From NCBI GenBank assembly GCA_041675005.1, contig JBAYUQ010000025.1:1-43681 (forward strand): DNA of 43,681 nucleotides. Direction: 5' to 3'. The position numbers and the translations under genes are program-made. The DNA is from PGYR01 sp041675005. Lineage in GTDB: Bacteria; Bacteroidota; Ignavibacteria; Kapaibacteriales; UBA2268. Under the pieces are notes generated by a model. The model was given only the letters and a program-made list of their open reading frames with translations. It did not search any database and was not told the DNA's origin. Shown here one piece after another: positions 9,299 through 19,073 of the stretch (positions within the stretch are counted from its first letter, which is position 1; each line of letters opens with the position of its first letter).

Positions 9299-10777
9299 CT
9301 AGTGCTTTTTTACTTCGCTAACTATCTTGTCATAATCAGCTTTTACTTTCTTATCTGTTTCTAGATAATTGTCAATCGCTCGGCAAGAGTGAAGTACTGT
9401 AGAGTGGTCACGACCACCAAAGTGGGCACCAATACTCTTTAGTGAAAGATTAGTCAATTTCTTAGATATTTGCATACACATTTGACGAGAAAGCGCTATT
9501 TCGTGTTTTCTCGATTTAGATTCGATTGCATCAATTGATATATTATAGTAATTAGAAACTGTTTTCTTGATATCATCCATTGTGATTTCTCTGTTCTCTA
9601 ACTTAGCTACACCTGCTACCACTTCTTTTGCTAGCTCCAAGCTTATGTCTTTTTTGTCCAATGTTACTTTTGCTATTAGGCCTATTAGTGAACCTTCTAA
9701 CTCACGAACACTAGAAGTGACATTCTCAGCCATATACTCTAATACATCGTGTGGTAATTCGATTCCTTCGTTCAGTGATTTCTTCTGCAATATAGCCATT
9801 CTTGTTTCCAAATCTGGTTTTTGAATATCTACTGATAGTCCCCATTGGAAACGTGAGATTAGTCTTTCGTCCAATCCAACTAGCTCTTTGGGTGATTTAT
9901 CAGAAGCCAAGATGATTTGCTTTCCACTTTGGTGCAATGCATTGAAAGTATGGAAGAAATTATCTTGAGTTTTCTCTTTACTACTGAAGAACTGAATATC
10001 ATCAACTATCAGGACATCAACTCCTCTGTAAAAACTTACAAAGTCGTTCACGCTATTATTTTGGATAGAAGTGATAAACTCCATAGTGAATCGATCACTC
10101 GAAGTATATCTGACTTTCATTTTCGGATTTTTCTTAATCACTTCATTACCAATAGCTTGTATTAGGTGGGTTTTACCCAATCCAGTTTTGCTATATATGA
10201 ATAAAGGATTGAAGCTAGTTCCCCCCGGCTTTTTAGCAATGGCCTCTGCCGCAGAGTATGCAAGTTGGTTATTGTCGCCCACTACAAAATTCTCGAAATG
10301 GTAACGTGGATTTAAACCAGTTGCAAATTCTTCTTTCTTGTTTTGTTCTGCAAAATTAATCGCACCTTGTGAACCAGAGTTATTTCTAAAAGCAGGAACT
10401 CTAATAGTTCTACTTTCTAGAGTATCATCAGAATCATTTTTAATGACTACTTCATATTGAAGATTGATTTTACTGCCCATTACCCTTGTCAGTGAATTTC
10501 TCAATAGATCATAGTAGTGTTCTTCGATCCACTCATAAAAAAACTGGCTAGGTGCTTGAACAATTAGGTTGTTGTCTTCAATTCTCAACGGAATAATTGG
10601 TTCGAACCATGAGCTAAATGCTTGTTCATTCAGATTGTCTTTTATTATCTCTAGGCACTCATCCCATTTGATTTTCGCTTTCTCGTCTCTATTAGTTGGA
10701 GACTTTCTATCTTTCGAAATGTCCTTCGCTGAATCCTTCTCAGGGAATAATGCAAATTTGTCTTTTTGATTTGCCAC
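9299..10777 (-). CDS. dnaA: Chromosomal replication initiator DnaA
   Basis: This 492-residue DnaA binds DnaA boxes at oriC, melts the origin and loads the helicase. An N-terminal domain I (KWDECLEIIKDNL onward) is followed by a short variable linker. The AAA+ domain starts at NPRYHFENFVVG and has Walker A SKTGLGKTHL (about 196-205) and Walker B VDVLIVDDIQFF. The C-terminal DNA-binding signature GGRDHSTVLHSCR is intact. The start codon is GTG, with CAGG nine bases upstream. It is transcribed away from the AT-rich gap at 10778-11234, the usual arrangement beside an origin. No dnaN or rpmH is adjacent. Confidence 0.98.
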   Translation of the reverse strand: MANQKDKFALFPEKDSAKDISKDRKSPTNRDEKAKIKWDECLEIIKDNLNEQAFSSWFEPIIPLRIEDNNLIVQAPSQFFYEWIEEHYYDLLRNSLTRVMGSKINLQYEVVIKNDSDDTLESRTIRVPAFRNNSGSQGAINFAEQNKKEEFATGLNPRYHFENFVVGDNNQLAYSAAEAIAKKPGGTSFNPLFIYSKTGLGKTHLIQAIGNEVIKKNPKMKVRYTSSDRFTMEFITSIQNNSVNDFVSFYRGVDVLIVDDIQFFSSKEKTQDNFFHTFNALHQSGKQIILASDKSPKELVGLDERLISRFQWGLSVDIQKPDLETRMAILQKKSLNEGIELPHDVLEYMAENVTSSVRELEGSLIGLIAKVTLDKKDISLELAKEVVAGVAKLENREITMDDIKKTVSNYYNISIDAIESKSRKHEIALSRQMCMQISKKLTNLSLKSIGAHFGGRDHSTVLHSCRAIDNYLETDKKVKADYDKIVSEVKKH

Positions 10778-11234
10778 GTATATACCTGCTTCGCTTTTAA
10801 GTTTGTTTAATAAATATTTCGTATATTTCCTGTTAATAAAAACCAGACCTTGGGGAAAAATATTATCTGATTTGAATTATGACCACAGTTCCAATTTTGT
10901 GATTTTTTGTATCAAAGACAAGTAATTTATTTTCATTTTTTTTAATCTTTTATTTGCATTTTTCAAAGGTTAAAAAACTCAATAGGTTAAGAGTGTAAAC
11001 AAAAGTTCGAGTCTAGTTTAATCATAAAATCGCAGTAACTGATAATAATAAAAGGTGATTAACTTGATAAGAATCAATCTGTAAAAATAGTTAATATTCC
11101 CTAAGTGTGTTGATAATTAGGGGGAAGTAATTATCAACATCAAAGTTTTCCACAATCCGGTGTACGGATTAGTTTTCCATTTCTTTTGTAGATTGTGAAA
11201 CTTTTTTAGTACTTCATTTGTCTATTGCAAATCT
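10778..11234. other. oriC: Putative replication origin (oriC) next to dnaA
   Basis: A 457-bp gene-free, very AT-rich gap separates dnaA from the next gene. It holds three DnaA-box-like 9-mers: TTATCAACA on the minus strand at 11108-11116, TTATCAACA on the plus strand at 11131-11139, and TTTTCCACA at 11146-11154. The first two lie within a perfect inverted repeat, TGTTGATAATTA (11108-11119) and TAATTATCAACA (11128-11139), with the spacer GGGGGAAG. A T/A-rich stretch at about 10905-10975 could be the unwinding element. All genes to the left read leftward and all genes to the right, up to 24.5 kb, read rightward, as expected on the leading strands of two diverging forks. GC skew was not computed. 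Confidence 0.7.
11197..11224 (+). promoter_or_regulatory. Possible ECF-type promoter before the 11235 gene (element shared with 15596-15623)
   Basis: GAAACT (11197-11202), a 16-bp spacer and TGTCTA (11219-11224) resemble the -35 and -10 boxes of ECF sigma factors. The stretch starting TGAAACTTTTTTAGTA recurs almost unchanged (24 of 26 bases) upstream of the M16 protease gene. The -10 box is only 10 bp before the ATG, so the transcript would have almost no leader. Confidence 0.35.
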
Positions 11235-13607
11235 ATGATAATTAAATTTCTATATATAATACTATTATTAACCCCAATTCTGGCACATTCGCAGTGGCTG
11301 AATAAGTGGGAGAAAGTGAATATAGCTGGCCGGTATTCGAATGGTCCTTACCTTGATGTGTACTTCTTACCAAGCGACCGAAACTTAGGATGGATATGTG
11401 GGATTGAAAGTCAAGTATCTTTCACCAAAGATGGGGGGGATAATTGGGAGACAGTTAATGTTGACGAAAATAATACTTTGCTTTTGGAAAGTATTCACTT
11501 CACTTCACCTAGTATTGGATATACTTCAGGTAAAAATAATGATGACAAAACAGATGGTGTAATTTACAAATCTATAGATAGTGGGAGGACATGGGTCAAT
11601 ATTTCTCCCAGAATAGGAAAGGGATATACTATTTGGGGCTGCTACTTTTATGATGATAATAACGGGGTTGCTGTTGCATCAACAGGGAGAACGGGGTGCG
11701 AATATCAAATATTTTTTAAGACTACAGACGGTGGGCAGAACTGGACATGGAAAGAATATAAAATACGCAATGGAACTAAGCTCTCTGATGTTAGAATAGA
11801 TGGAACTACTGGTTACGGTCAAGCGATTTCTTCTGGCTATGTATGGGAAACTACTGACTATGGTAGTAACTGGGAAATTGATTTTGAAACAGGGCCTATC
11901 GATTGGGCAGAAGAACTTGCTTATCAAGATTCTTCGTTTATAATACCTATTTCTGAAAGCTGTGAAGGTGACTATTTTGGGTATGGGGGAATGTTATTTA
12001 CAACAGACAAAGGACAGACAATACAAACAAAGTACTTAGAAAATACAAGGAATATGTTTGGCTCATTTCTTGTCAATAAAACTACTGGTTGGGTTTGTGG
12101 GGTTGATAAATCGGTGTTCTTTACTTGTGATGCTGGGAATAATTGGGAAAACCTAAACTGCGGAATCGACGGTGATTTGGACGATATGTTTTTTATAGAC
12201 GATACTACTGGTTGGGTTGTGGGTGATGATGTGTTCAGAACCCGAAACGTTACAGAAGTCAATAAAGTAATATCGAGAGACACAGTTTATATTTGTCGAG
12301 GGGAATTGGCAGAACTTAAAATCCAACCTCCAGACAATTTACCAAATACTGTTTGGTCAACTTGTGGTAGAAATAATTCACTCTATACTGGTAACGAGGG
12401 AGATTACAGGGCCTTCGCTTATGCTAGCCCTTGTGATACAGCTTTTATATATGATTTCGAAGTTATATACTATCCGGATTATACCACAGAAATTCTGTCT
12501 AATAATTCAAATTATTTATGCGTTGGTGATACTGTTCAACTAAAAGTAGATACTGTATTCAGTAATGTATTGTGGAATACTGGTGATACTACTTCGTACC
12601 TGAATGTTACTAAGTCTGGAAACTATATAGTCCAAACGACTAGCCCTGACGGATGTATAAAGTATGATTCGATGGAAGTTGTAATCAACCCACTTCCTAA
12701 GCCAAATATTATTTCACTTACTAAAAATGACTTCTGCATTGGCGATTCTATGCTTTTACAATCAGAGTATGATCATTATATTTACCGATGGTATAATGAA
12801 GCATCGGAGTTAATCTCGAAGGAGAAGACGATAACTGCTAAAATAGCAGGCGAATATAAATTAATAGCTGAATCCGAATTCGGATGTATTGATTCCTCTG
12901 CTGCGTTTACCGTCTTTGTTAGAATAGATTCTAATAGACTATCTATAGAATATACGATATCAGAGCCATTCATTTTCGATACTCTTTCTTTGGGCAAAAC
13001 AATATGCCAAAAAGTTAGCATTACTAATAAATCAGATCAAGACTATCAGATGCAGTTAATAAAGCTGAAAGACAAATACTATTTTGCAGCACCTCCTAGT
13101 GATTTGCCTAATCTCGGTCCTTATGAAACAGTTGAATTTGAGATTTGTTTCGATGGAGATTCTATCGGTTATTTTGAAGATATAGTTGAAATACCTGATA
13201 TTTGCAGCCCACACTTTTTCAAAGTGGAAGGTGAAGTAGCTCCATTCAATTTTGAAGCAATATCCAAGTGTGATGTACCTTGGACTTTTACTTCTATTCG
13301 TATAGACAAAAAACATATATTTGAGAGCTCTTCACCATTTCCGAACCCTAGTAATGGCTCTTTAGCAATTAGCTATATGGAGTTCACTCCTAATGAAGAT
13401 AAACAAATGAAAGTATATTTGTATGATAGCAAGGGTCTTAGAATTGGAGAGTTAGAAAGGAGAATGTCGGAAATTGAGTATTACTCGAATGGAAAGCTAG
13501 AAAGAGGGGAGTATCTAACTGAAGTGGCTGTACCTACGGGCATTTACTTTATAGTAATAGAAGGAAAAGACAATACTGAATCAAAACCTATTGTTATAAC
13601 TCGCTAA
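11235..13607 (+). CDS. Secreted YCF48/BNR-repeat protein with T9SS sorting tail
   Basis: A 790-residue secreted protein. Residues 1-18 form a signal peptide ending AHSQ. Residues about 25-355 contain repeated beta-propeller blades of the YCF48/HCF136 or BNR type, seen as SFTKDGGDNWE, KSIDSGRTW, FKTTDGGQNW, WETTDYGSNWE and FTCDAGNNWE, each followed by TGW- or GYT-like strands. Two Ig-like or PKD-like segments follow, around CVGDTVQLKVDT and CIGDSMLLQSEY. The end is a type A T9SS sorting domain (PFPNPSNG, then VPTGIYFIVIEG, ending ITR). It is probably secreted or surface-attached and adhesive or structural in role; the substrate is unknown. It is the first rightward gene after the putative origin and is followed after 17 bp by a glycosyltransferase gene. 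Confidence 0.85.
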   Translation: MIIKFLYIILLLTPILAHSQWLNKWEKVNIAGRYSNGPYLDVYFLPSDRNLGWICGIESQVSFTKDGGDNWETVNVDENNTLLLESIHFTSPSIGYTSGKNNDDKTDGVIYKSIDSGRTWVNISPRIGKGYTIWGCYFYDDNNGVAVASTGRTGCEYQIFFKTTDGGQNWTWKEYKIRNGTKLSDVRIDGTTGYGQAISSGYVWETTDYGSNWEIDFETGPIDWAEELAYQDSSFIIPISESCEGDYFGYGGMLFTTDKGQTIQTKYLENTRNMFGSFLVNKTTGWVCGVDKSVFFTCDAGNNWENLNCGIDGDLDDMFFIDDTTGWVVGDDVFRTRNVTEVNKVISRDTVYICRGELAELKIQPPDNLPNTVWSTCGRNNSLYTGNEGDYRAFAYASPCDTAFIYDFEVIYYPDYTTEILSNNSNYLCVGDTVQLKVDTVFSNVLWNTGDTTSYLNVTKSGNYIVQTTSPDGCIKYDSMEVVINPLPKPNIISLTKNDFCIGDSMLLQSEYDHYIYRWYNEASELISKEKTITAKIAGEYKLIAESEFGCIDSSAAFTVFVRIDSNRLSIEYTISEPFIFDTLSLGKTICQKVSITNKSDQDYQMQLIKLKDKYYFAAPPSDLPNLGPYETVEFEICFDGDSIGYFEDIVEIPDICSPHFFKVEGEVAPFNFEAISKCDVPWTFTSIRIDKKHIFESSSPFPNPSNGSLAISYMEFTPNEDKQMKVYLYDSKGLRIGELERRMSEIEYYSNGKLERGEYLTEVAVPTGIYFIVIEGKDNTESKPIVITR

Positions 13608-13624
13608 GTAGTTAAATTTGTGCG

Positions 13625-14737
13625 ATGAATAAAAACTATGATGTAATAATAATTTGTTTTGCTAATCCTACGCTTGATGCTAGGACAATTAACCTAGTTA
13701 AAGCACTAATCAAATACAAAAGAAATGTAGCTTTGGTAACACCTGATCACGGAGTTATACCTGACTATCTTCCTGAAAGTGATTATTACATTTGTAAAGT
13801 AAATCTAAAACAGAAAGTTCGCCATTCCCAAAAGGAATTTACAAAGGCTATCAAGAAGCTGAAATTGTCTGGGAAGTTCGTCCATGCAGGGGATTTCTAT
13901 TCTTTGGCTGCCGCTAAGTCTATTAAGGTGAAAAGAAAGGCAAAGTTGATATATGATTCGCGGGAGATATACTCACAACTGAACTCACTCAAAGATAGAC
14001 CGTTAGCAAGGAAAATGCTCGAATTCCGTGAGAAATACTTGGTGACTTACGTTGATAAAATTATGATAACAGCTGAAGTAGATGCCGTTTACCTAAGAAA
14101 GCTATTTATGCATAATATTCCTTATCACACTATCAAGAATCTTCCACCCAAACAACAGCTAATCGATAGTGATTTCCTCAGAAAGAAATTTGATATTAAA
14201 CCAGATAAGCTCGTATTGCTTTATCAAGGTTGGTTGTTATTAGGTCGTGGTTTAGAAACAATAGTCAAAGCAATGAAAGGTATAGATTTTGCCGAATTAG
14301 TAATAATCGGAGACGGTGGATATTTAGATACTTTGAAAGATATAGTCAAGAAAGAAGTGCTCGAATCTAAAGTACATTTCACTGGATTAATACCTTACGA
14401 TGAATTGAGCACGGCAACTATGTCAGCTGATATAGGTCTTGTTCTTTTCGAAGATACAAGTATTTCTTACCAGAATGCATTGCCCAATAAGCTATTTGAG
14501 TTTATACAATCAGGTATTCCAGTGATAACTTCTAATCAGAAAACTATGAAAGAGATTGTAATGAACGAGAAAATTGGATTAGTTATCGACAAAGTTAATG
14601 AGACGGAACTTCAAGCTGCAATCCAAAAATTATCTGATCATACTACAAGAAACTATTACAAAGAGAATATTTTGACAATAAGAGATAAGTATAATTACGA
14701 GACACAGGAAATAGAAATACTAAAGGTATATAATTGA
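13625..14737 (+). CDS. Family 4-type glycosyltransferase
   Basis: A 370-residue cytoplasmic GT-B fold glycosyltransferase. The N-terminal half begins with the Rossmann strand YDVIIICFANPTLDARTINLVKAL. The C-terminal donor-binding half has LLYQGWLLLGRGLETIVKAM, then LVIIGDGGYLD, VHFTGLIPYDEL and the nucleotide-sugar contact region ALPNKLFEFIQSGIPVITSN. This is the pattern of the Glycos_transf_1 family. The acceptor may be a surface glycan or a secreted glycoprotein, but this cannot be told from the sequence. Its last bases overlap the start of the following EamA-family gene, so the two are probably translated from one mRNA. Confidence 0.85.
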   Translation: MNKNYDVIIICFANPTLDARTINLVKALIKYKRNVALVTPDHGVIPDYLPESDYYICKVNLKQKVRHSQKEFTKAIKKLKLSGKFVHAGDFYSLAAAKSIKVKRKAKLIYDSREIYSQLNSLKDRPLARKMLEFREKYLVTYVDKIMITAEVDAVYLRKLFMHNIPYHTIKNLPPKQQLIDSDFLRKKFDIKPDKLVLLYQGWLLLGRGLETIVKAMKGIDFAELVIIGDGGYLDTLKDIVKKEVLESKVHFTGLIPYDELSTATMSADIGLVLFEDTSISYQNALPNKLFEFIQSGIPVITSNQKTMKEIVMNEKIGLVIDKVNETELQAAIQKLSDHTTRNYYKENILTIRDKYNYETQEIEILKVYN

Positions 14738-15594
14738 TATATATACTCTTATTGTTACAGCAGCTAATTGCATCAGGAACGCATATAGTTGCTAAGACAT
14801 TGACATCTGAAATACCAGCACCAGTTGCACTTTTTTATAGAGCATTATTAGTTTCTTCATTATACGCGATTGTTCTTCTCTTCAAGAGAGACAAGTTCAA
14901 TAAAATAGAGCGAAAAGATTGGTTGAGGTTTATACTAATAGGATTGCTGAATATACCAATCAATCAATTCCTTTTTCTTAGCTCATTAGAGTTAACAGAA
15001 GCCCCGAACGTGGCGTTTGCATATTCATTAGTGCCAGCATTTGTGTTGATTATATCGGTCTCATTTTTCAAAGAAAAAACAACAAAGCTTAAGTTGTTGG
15101 GTATTGCAGTAGCCGTAACTGGTACTGTCTTACTTCTTTTGAACAAAGGTTTTGATATAAATAATCTATCAACCAAAGGAGATATACTAGCACTAATAGC
15201 ATCTTTATCTTGGGCGTTTTATACAATATTAGGCAAGCAGCTAGCCGAGAAATACGGTGCTATTTTTACCACTGGTATAGCTATGATATTTGGACTAATC
15301 TTATATTTACCGGTGTTTCATTTCCATCCAGTTGAGTACTCCCTGTCTGATATTTCAGCGAAAAACTGGTGGCAAATATTCTATATTGGAGCTATTACAT
15401 CTGGTGTAGGTTATACTCTTTGGTATTACGCACTACAGAAAATAGAAGCATCTAAAGTATCGGTGTTCAATAATATACAACCTGTATTGACAACAATATT
15501 GGCGTTTTTTATACTAGATAATGCAATAAATGCTAACTTTGTAGTTGCTGGTGTGTTAATTATTGCTGGAGTTATAATCACTCAACGTGGTTAA
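14734..15594 (+). CDS. EamA/DMT-family membrane transporter
   Basis: A 286-residue inner-membrane protein with ten predicted transmembrane helices, arranged as two EamA repeats of the drug/metabolite transporter superfamily. The first repeat includes ALFYRALLVSSLYAIVLLF and APNVAFAYSLVPAFVLIISVSFFKE. The second runs from GDILALIASLSWAFYTILGKQLA to VSVFNNIQPVLTTILAFFILDN. Members export metabolites or amino acids; the substrate here is unknown. The start codon is TTG and overlaps the stop of the glycosyltransferase gene (TTGA), and there is no ATG near the N-terminus. Confidence 0.85.
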   Translation: MIYILLLLQQLIASGTHIVAKTLTSEIPAPVALFYRALLVSSLYAIVLLFKRDKFNKIERKDWLRFILIGLLNIPINQFLFLSSLELTEAPNVAFAYSLVPAFVLIISVSFFKEKTTKLKLLGIAVAVTGTVLLLLNKGFDINNLSTKGDILALIASLSWAFYTILGKQLAEKYGAIFTTGIAMIFGLILYLPVFHFHPVEYSLSDISAKNWWQIFYIGAITSGVGYTLWYYALQKIEASKVSVFNNIQPVLTTILAFFILDNAINANFVVAGVLIIAGVIITQRG

Positions 15595-15595
15595 T

Positions 15596-15623
15596 GAAAC
15601 TTTTTTAGTATTTCACTTGTAAT
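15596..15623 (+). promoter_or_regulatory. Possible promoter before the M16 protease gene (second copy of the 11197 element)
   Basis: GAAACT (15596-15601) is followed after 16 bp by TGTAAT (15618-15623). The element matches the one at 11197 in sequence and spacing. It overlaps the stop codon region of the EamA gene and lies 55 bp before the protease start codon. Confidence 0.35.
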
Positions 15624-15678
15624 TACAAATAGAAACTGACAAAAAACAATTTAATTATTTTATATTTAGAGGATTAGA

Positions 15679-18501
15679 ATGAAATTATTCGCCAAGTTAT
15701 TACTATTTGTTGCTCTAATTGCACAGATGAGCGTTAGTGCAGAAGAGTTACCGAATGTAAAGTACAGCTCGCTGGACGAAGTATTCCCACTTAGAAATGA
15801 TATTAGAACTGGTAAGTTTGAGAATGGTTTAGTGTATTTTATACTTAAAAACAACAAACCAGAAAACAGAGTTTCATTAAGAATGCCAGTGAAAATTGGT
15901 TCGGTGGATGAGTCTGATATACAGCAAGGTATGGCTCACTTTGTTGAGCACATGTGTTTCAACGGGACAGAAGATTTCCCAAAATCAGAATTGATTAACT
16001 ATCTAGAAAAAAATGGTGTTAAGTTTGGTGCTCACTTGAACGCTTATACTAGTTTCGATGAAACTGTATATATGTTAGAGTTACCAGCAGATGATGATAA
16101 AGTATTAGAAACTGGTATTCAAATACTTGAAAACTGGGCTCACAAAGTTACTTTTGCTGATAAAGATATAGATGACGAAAGAGGAGTAATAATAGAAGAA
16201 GCTCGCCTTAGGGGTGGAGTTCAAACTAGAATGTTTGATGCTCACAAGGAAGTGTCATTCTACAACTCTAAATACAAAGACAGATTACCAATTGGTGATA
16301 CTACATTATTAAGAAAATCTGGACACGAAGAATTCAGAAATTTCTACAAAAAATGGTACAGACCAGACCTAATGGCTGTAATCATAGTAGGTGATATAGA
16401 TGTAGATAAGATGGAAAGTTATGTGAAGAAGTACTTTGGAAGTATTCCTGTTGCCAAAAATGCACCACAACCAGATAAATATAGCTTACCCGAAAACAAA
16501 ATGCCTTTGACGTCAATTGCGACAGACAAAGAATTGCCTTTCCCAACTGTTTCTATTTCTTATAGAAGACCGGGAGTTGAAGCAAAAGGTACTTATGGAG
16601 AATACAAGACTACTATTATAGATCAAATCGCTGGCGGTGCATTGAACGAAAGATTAGCAGAACAAAGTCTTTCAGCTGACCCAGCATACCAATTCTCAAG
16701 AGCTGGCTATAGCCGTTCTATGGGTGCTGAGGATTTCGATTTGATAGCCGTTGCCAAAGGAAATGAATATAAAAAAGCTACAGATGTATTGCTAACAGAG
16801 ACAATGAGAGCAACTAAGTATGGTATCACTGATTCTGAATTAGCTAGAATGAAAGAAAACATAATCTCTAATTACAAACAAATGTACTCTGAGAAAAACA
16901 ATATAGAATCAAGTGATATAGGTGGTGAGCTAGTAAGACATTTCTTAGCAAATGAAGCCGTACCAGGTATTGCTTACGAATATGCTTTCGTAAATAAAAT
17001 ACTTCCTACTATTACTTTAGAAGAAGTAAACGCAAGATTAGCTACTTACATAGATGACAATAACTATATAGCTACAATATCTTTACCAGCAGCAGCTGAT
17101 AATGTCCCTACAAAAGAAGACTTTGCTGCTACTTATAGAGAAATAACTTCAAAAAGCATAACTGCATATACAGAAGAAGTAAACGACAAATCTCTTTTTG
17201 ATAAGGAATTAACTCCCGGTAAAATCGTGAGTAAAAAAGACCTTCCTCAAGATGTGAAGATGATTAAATTATCTAACGGCGCTAATGTTTTCTTTAAGAA
17301 CACTAACTTTAAAGACGACGAAATTACAATCAGAGCGTTTAGTAAAGGTGGTTCATCTCTTATGTCTGACAAAGATTTCGTTTCTGGTCGATTTGCTGAT
17401 GAGTTAGTTAATAGTTCGGGTATTGCAGAATTCGACATAGTAACTTTGATGAAAATGATGTCAAGCAAAAACTTCAATGTCAGCCCGAATATTGGGGAGT
17501 TAACAGAAGGTTTTAGAGGTTCATCTAATACTGAAGAGTTTGAAGAAATGCTACAGTTATTACACTTATACTTTACTAACCCAAGAATAGATGAACAGTC
17601 ATTCCAATCTTGGAAAGCTAAAAGAACAGACGCTTTGATTAATTCTAAGAGAAACCCACAATCAGTACTTAATGATTCAGTAGGATACATATTATCAGGT
17701 TATCATCCTCGTTCAAAACCACTAACAGAAGAAGACTTAGCTAAAGTTAACATGAACGAAGCAATGAAAGTTTACAAAGCGAGATTTGCTAATGCAGGTG
17801 ATTTTAGTTTTATATTCACTGGTAATCTGGCTAAAGTGAATTTTGAAGAATTAGTAGCTAAATATATTGGTTCACTTAATGGAACAAACAAAGCTGAAAA
17901 TTGGAAAGATTTGGGTGCAAAAATGCCTAAAGGTTCTTTCAACAAAGAATTCAAAAAGGGTATAGACCAAAATAGCCGTGTTATTATGGCATTTACATCA
18001 GACGAGTTCAAGTATAATCAAACAAATAGACAACTTGTACAGTCACTAGACAAAGTATTGGGTATTAGACTAAGAGAGCAACTACGTGAAGAGAAAGGTG
18101 GAGTTTACAACGTTAGTGCATTCTCTAGCTTCGATAAATATCCTCACGAAGAAAGTTACATAATTGTTACTTTTGGTTGCGACCCTAATAGAGTGGATGA
18201 GCTAAAAGCTGATACTAAGATGATAGTTGAAGAGTTACAAAGAGATTTGATTTCTGATGAGAATATGCAGAAAATCAAGGAAACTCAAAGAAGAGATTTT
18301 GAGTTAGCTCAGAAAGACAATAATACTTGGAGTGCATGGATTTATAACTCTCTTTGGTATGGCGAAGATTTATCTAGCATAGATAATTACTTGAAAGTAG
18401 TTGAAAAATTATCGAAAGAAGATATAAGAAATGCAGCTAAGAAATATCTGAAATACAATAGTTTAAAATCATTTGTTCTTGCTCCAGAAGAAACTAAGTA
18501 A
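15679..18501 (+). CDS. Periplasmic M16-family zinc metalloprotease (insulinase/PqqL-like)
   Basis: A 940-residue exported protease of the pitrilysin/insulinase family, which degrades peptides inside a clamshell chamber. A signal peptide (MKLFAKLLLFVALIAQMSVS) is followed by an active N-terminal M16 domain with the inverted zinc motif HFVEH (H87, E90, H91). The distal ligand is E167 in DDERGVIIEEARL. The second half (from about residue 510) is the non-catalytic repeat, with the conserved RLREQLREEKGGVYNVSA segment. The length fits PqqL-type proteins with four structural domains in one chain. The ATG has GAGG six bases upstream. A strong terminator follows, so the transcript ends here. Confidence 0.93.
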   Translation: MKLFAKLLLFVALIAQMSVSAEELPNVKYSSLDEVFPLRNDIRTGKFENGLVYFILKNNKPENRVSLRMPVKIGSVDESDIQQGMAHFVEHMCFNGTEDFPKSELINYLEKNGVKFGAHLNAYTSFDETVYMLELPADDDKVLETGIQILENWAHKVTFADKDIDDERGVIIEEARLRGGVQTRMFDAHKEVSFYNSKYKDRLPIGDTTLLRKSGHEEFRNFYKKWYRPDLMAVIIVGDIDVDKMESYVKKYFGSIPVAKNAPQPDKYSLPENKMPLTSIATDKELPFPTVSISYRRPGVEAKGTYGEYKTTIIDQIAGGALNERLAEQSLSADPAYQFSRAGYSRSMGAEDFDLIAVAKGNEYKKATDVLLTETMRATKYGITDSELARMKENIISNYKQMYSEKNNIESSDIGGELVRHFLANEAVPGIAYEYAFVNKILPTITLEEVNARLATYIDDNNYIATISLPAAADNVPTKEDFAATYREITSKSITAYTEEVNDKSLFDKELTPGKIVSKKDLPQDVKMIKLSNGANVFFKNTNFKDDEITIRAFSKGGSSLMSDKDFVSGRFADELVNSSGIAEFDIVTLMKMMSSKNFNVSPNIGELTEGFRGSSNTEEFEEMLQLLHLYFTNPRIDEQSFQSWKAKRTDALINSKRNPQSVLNDSVGYILSGYHPRSKPLTEEDLAKVNMNEAMKVYKARFANAGDFSFIFTGNLAKVNFEELVAKYIGSLNGTNKAENWKDLGAKMPKGSFNKEFKKGIDQNSRVIMAFTSDEFKYNQTNRQLVQSLDKVLGIRLREQLREEKGGVYNVSAFSSFDKYPHEESYIIVTFGCDPNRVDELKADTKMIVEELQRDLISDENMQKIKETQRRDFELAQKDNNTWSAWIYNSLWYGEDLSSIDNYLKVVEKLSKEDIRNAAKKYLKYNSLKSFVLAPEETK

Positions 18502-18530
18502 TAACAAATTACTTTTTCAGATTTGAATTT

Positions 18531-18575
18531 AAAGCCCTTGAGCTATTTTTTAGCTCAAGGGCTTTTTATTTTTTG
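18531..18575 (+). terminator. Rho-independent terminator after the M16 protease gene
   Basis: A perfect 15-bp stem, AAAGCCCTTGAGCTA (18531-18545) and TAGCTCAAGGGCTTT (18551-18565), with a TTTTT loop, is followed by a T-rich tract. It is the strongest intrinsic terminator in the window. Confidence 0.93.
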
Positions 18576-18635
18576 TATTCTATCTTCTCAATTCTTATCT
18601 TGTAAATATAACTCTAATAAACCAACCAAATTATT

Positions 18636-19073
18636 ATGAAATACATTGTAATATTATTCTTTTTACTCGGATTAAATTCAACTTACTCTGTAGAATATAC
18701 CGAAAGTCATTTGAAACTGGCAGATGAGCTAATAGATATAAGTGAATTGAACGGTGTAGATGTAGCAGCCATAGCAACAGAAGTGCTAGAGTATTTCCAG
18801 ATTACTCCAGAGGTAGGGAACTACCAAGAAATAAAAGAAACATATATCGAATCTTTTAAAAATGATTATCTGATACAGGTTCGTGAGCTATATGTGTCGT
18901 ATTATACGGAAGACGATATAAAGGCAATGCTTCAGTTCTACAAATCTGATATAGGAAAAAAAATGCTCAAAAACTCCGATCTATTGAGTAGTGATATTAT
19001 GCTATCGGCGGAACTTTGGACAGAGAAGATTTATTCAAAATTGGAAAGCATGGTAGATGAAGAAGGCAAATGA
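18636..19073 (+). CDS. Exported DUF2059-family protein
   Basis: A small 145-residue protein with an N-terminal signal peptide (KYIVILFFLLGLNSTYSV). The region LYVSYYTEDDIKAMLQFYKSDIGKKMLKNS matches the DUF2059 core, where a FYKSxxGKK block is typical. The family has no established function and is usually periplasmic. Its 3' end overlaps the start of corA by 17 bp, which suggests coupled translation and a shared transcript, but no functional link to magnesium transport is known to me. Confidence 0.8.
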   Translation: MKYIVILFFLLGLNSTYSVEYTESHLKLADELIDISELNGVDVAAIATEVLEYFQITPEVGNYQEIKETYIESFKNDYLIQVRELYVSYYTEDDIKAMLQFYKSDIGKKMLKNSDLLSSDIMLSAELWTEKIYSKLESMVDEEGK

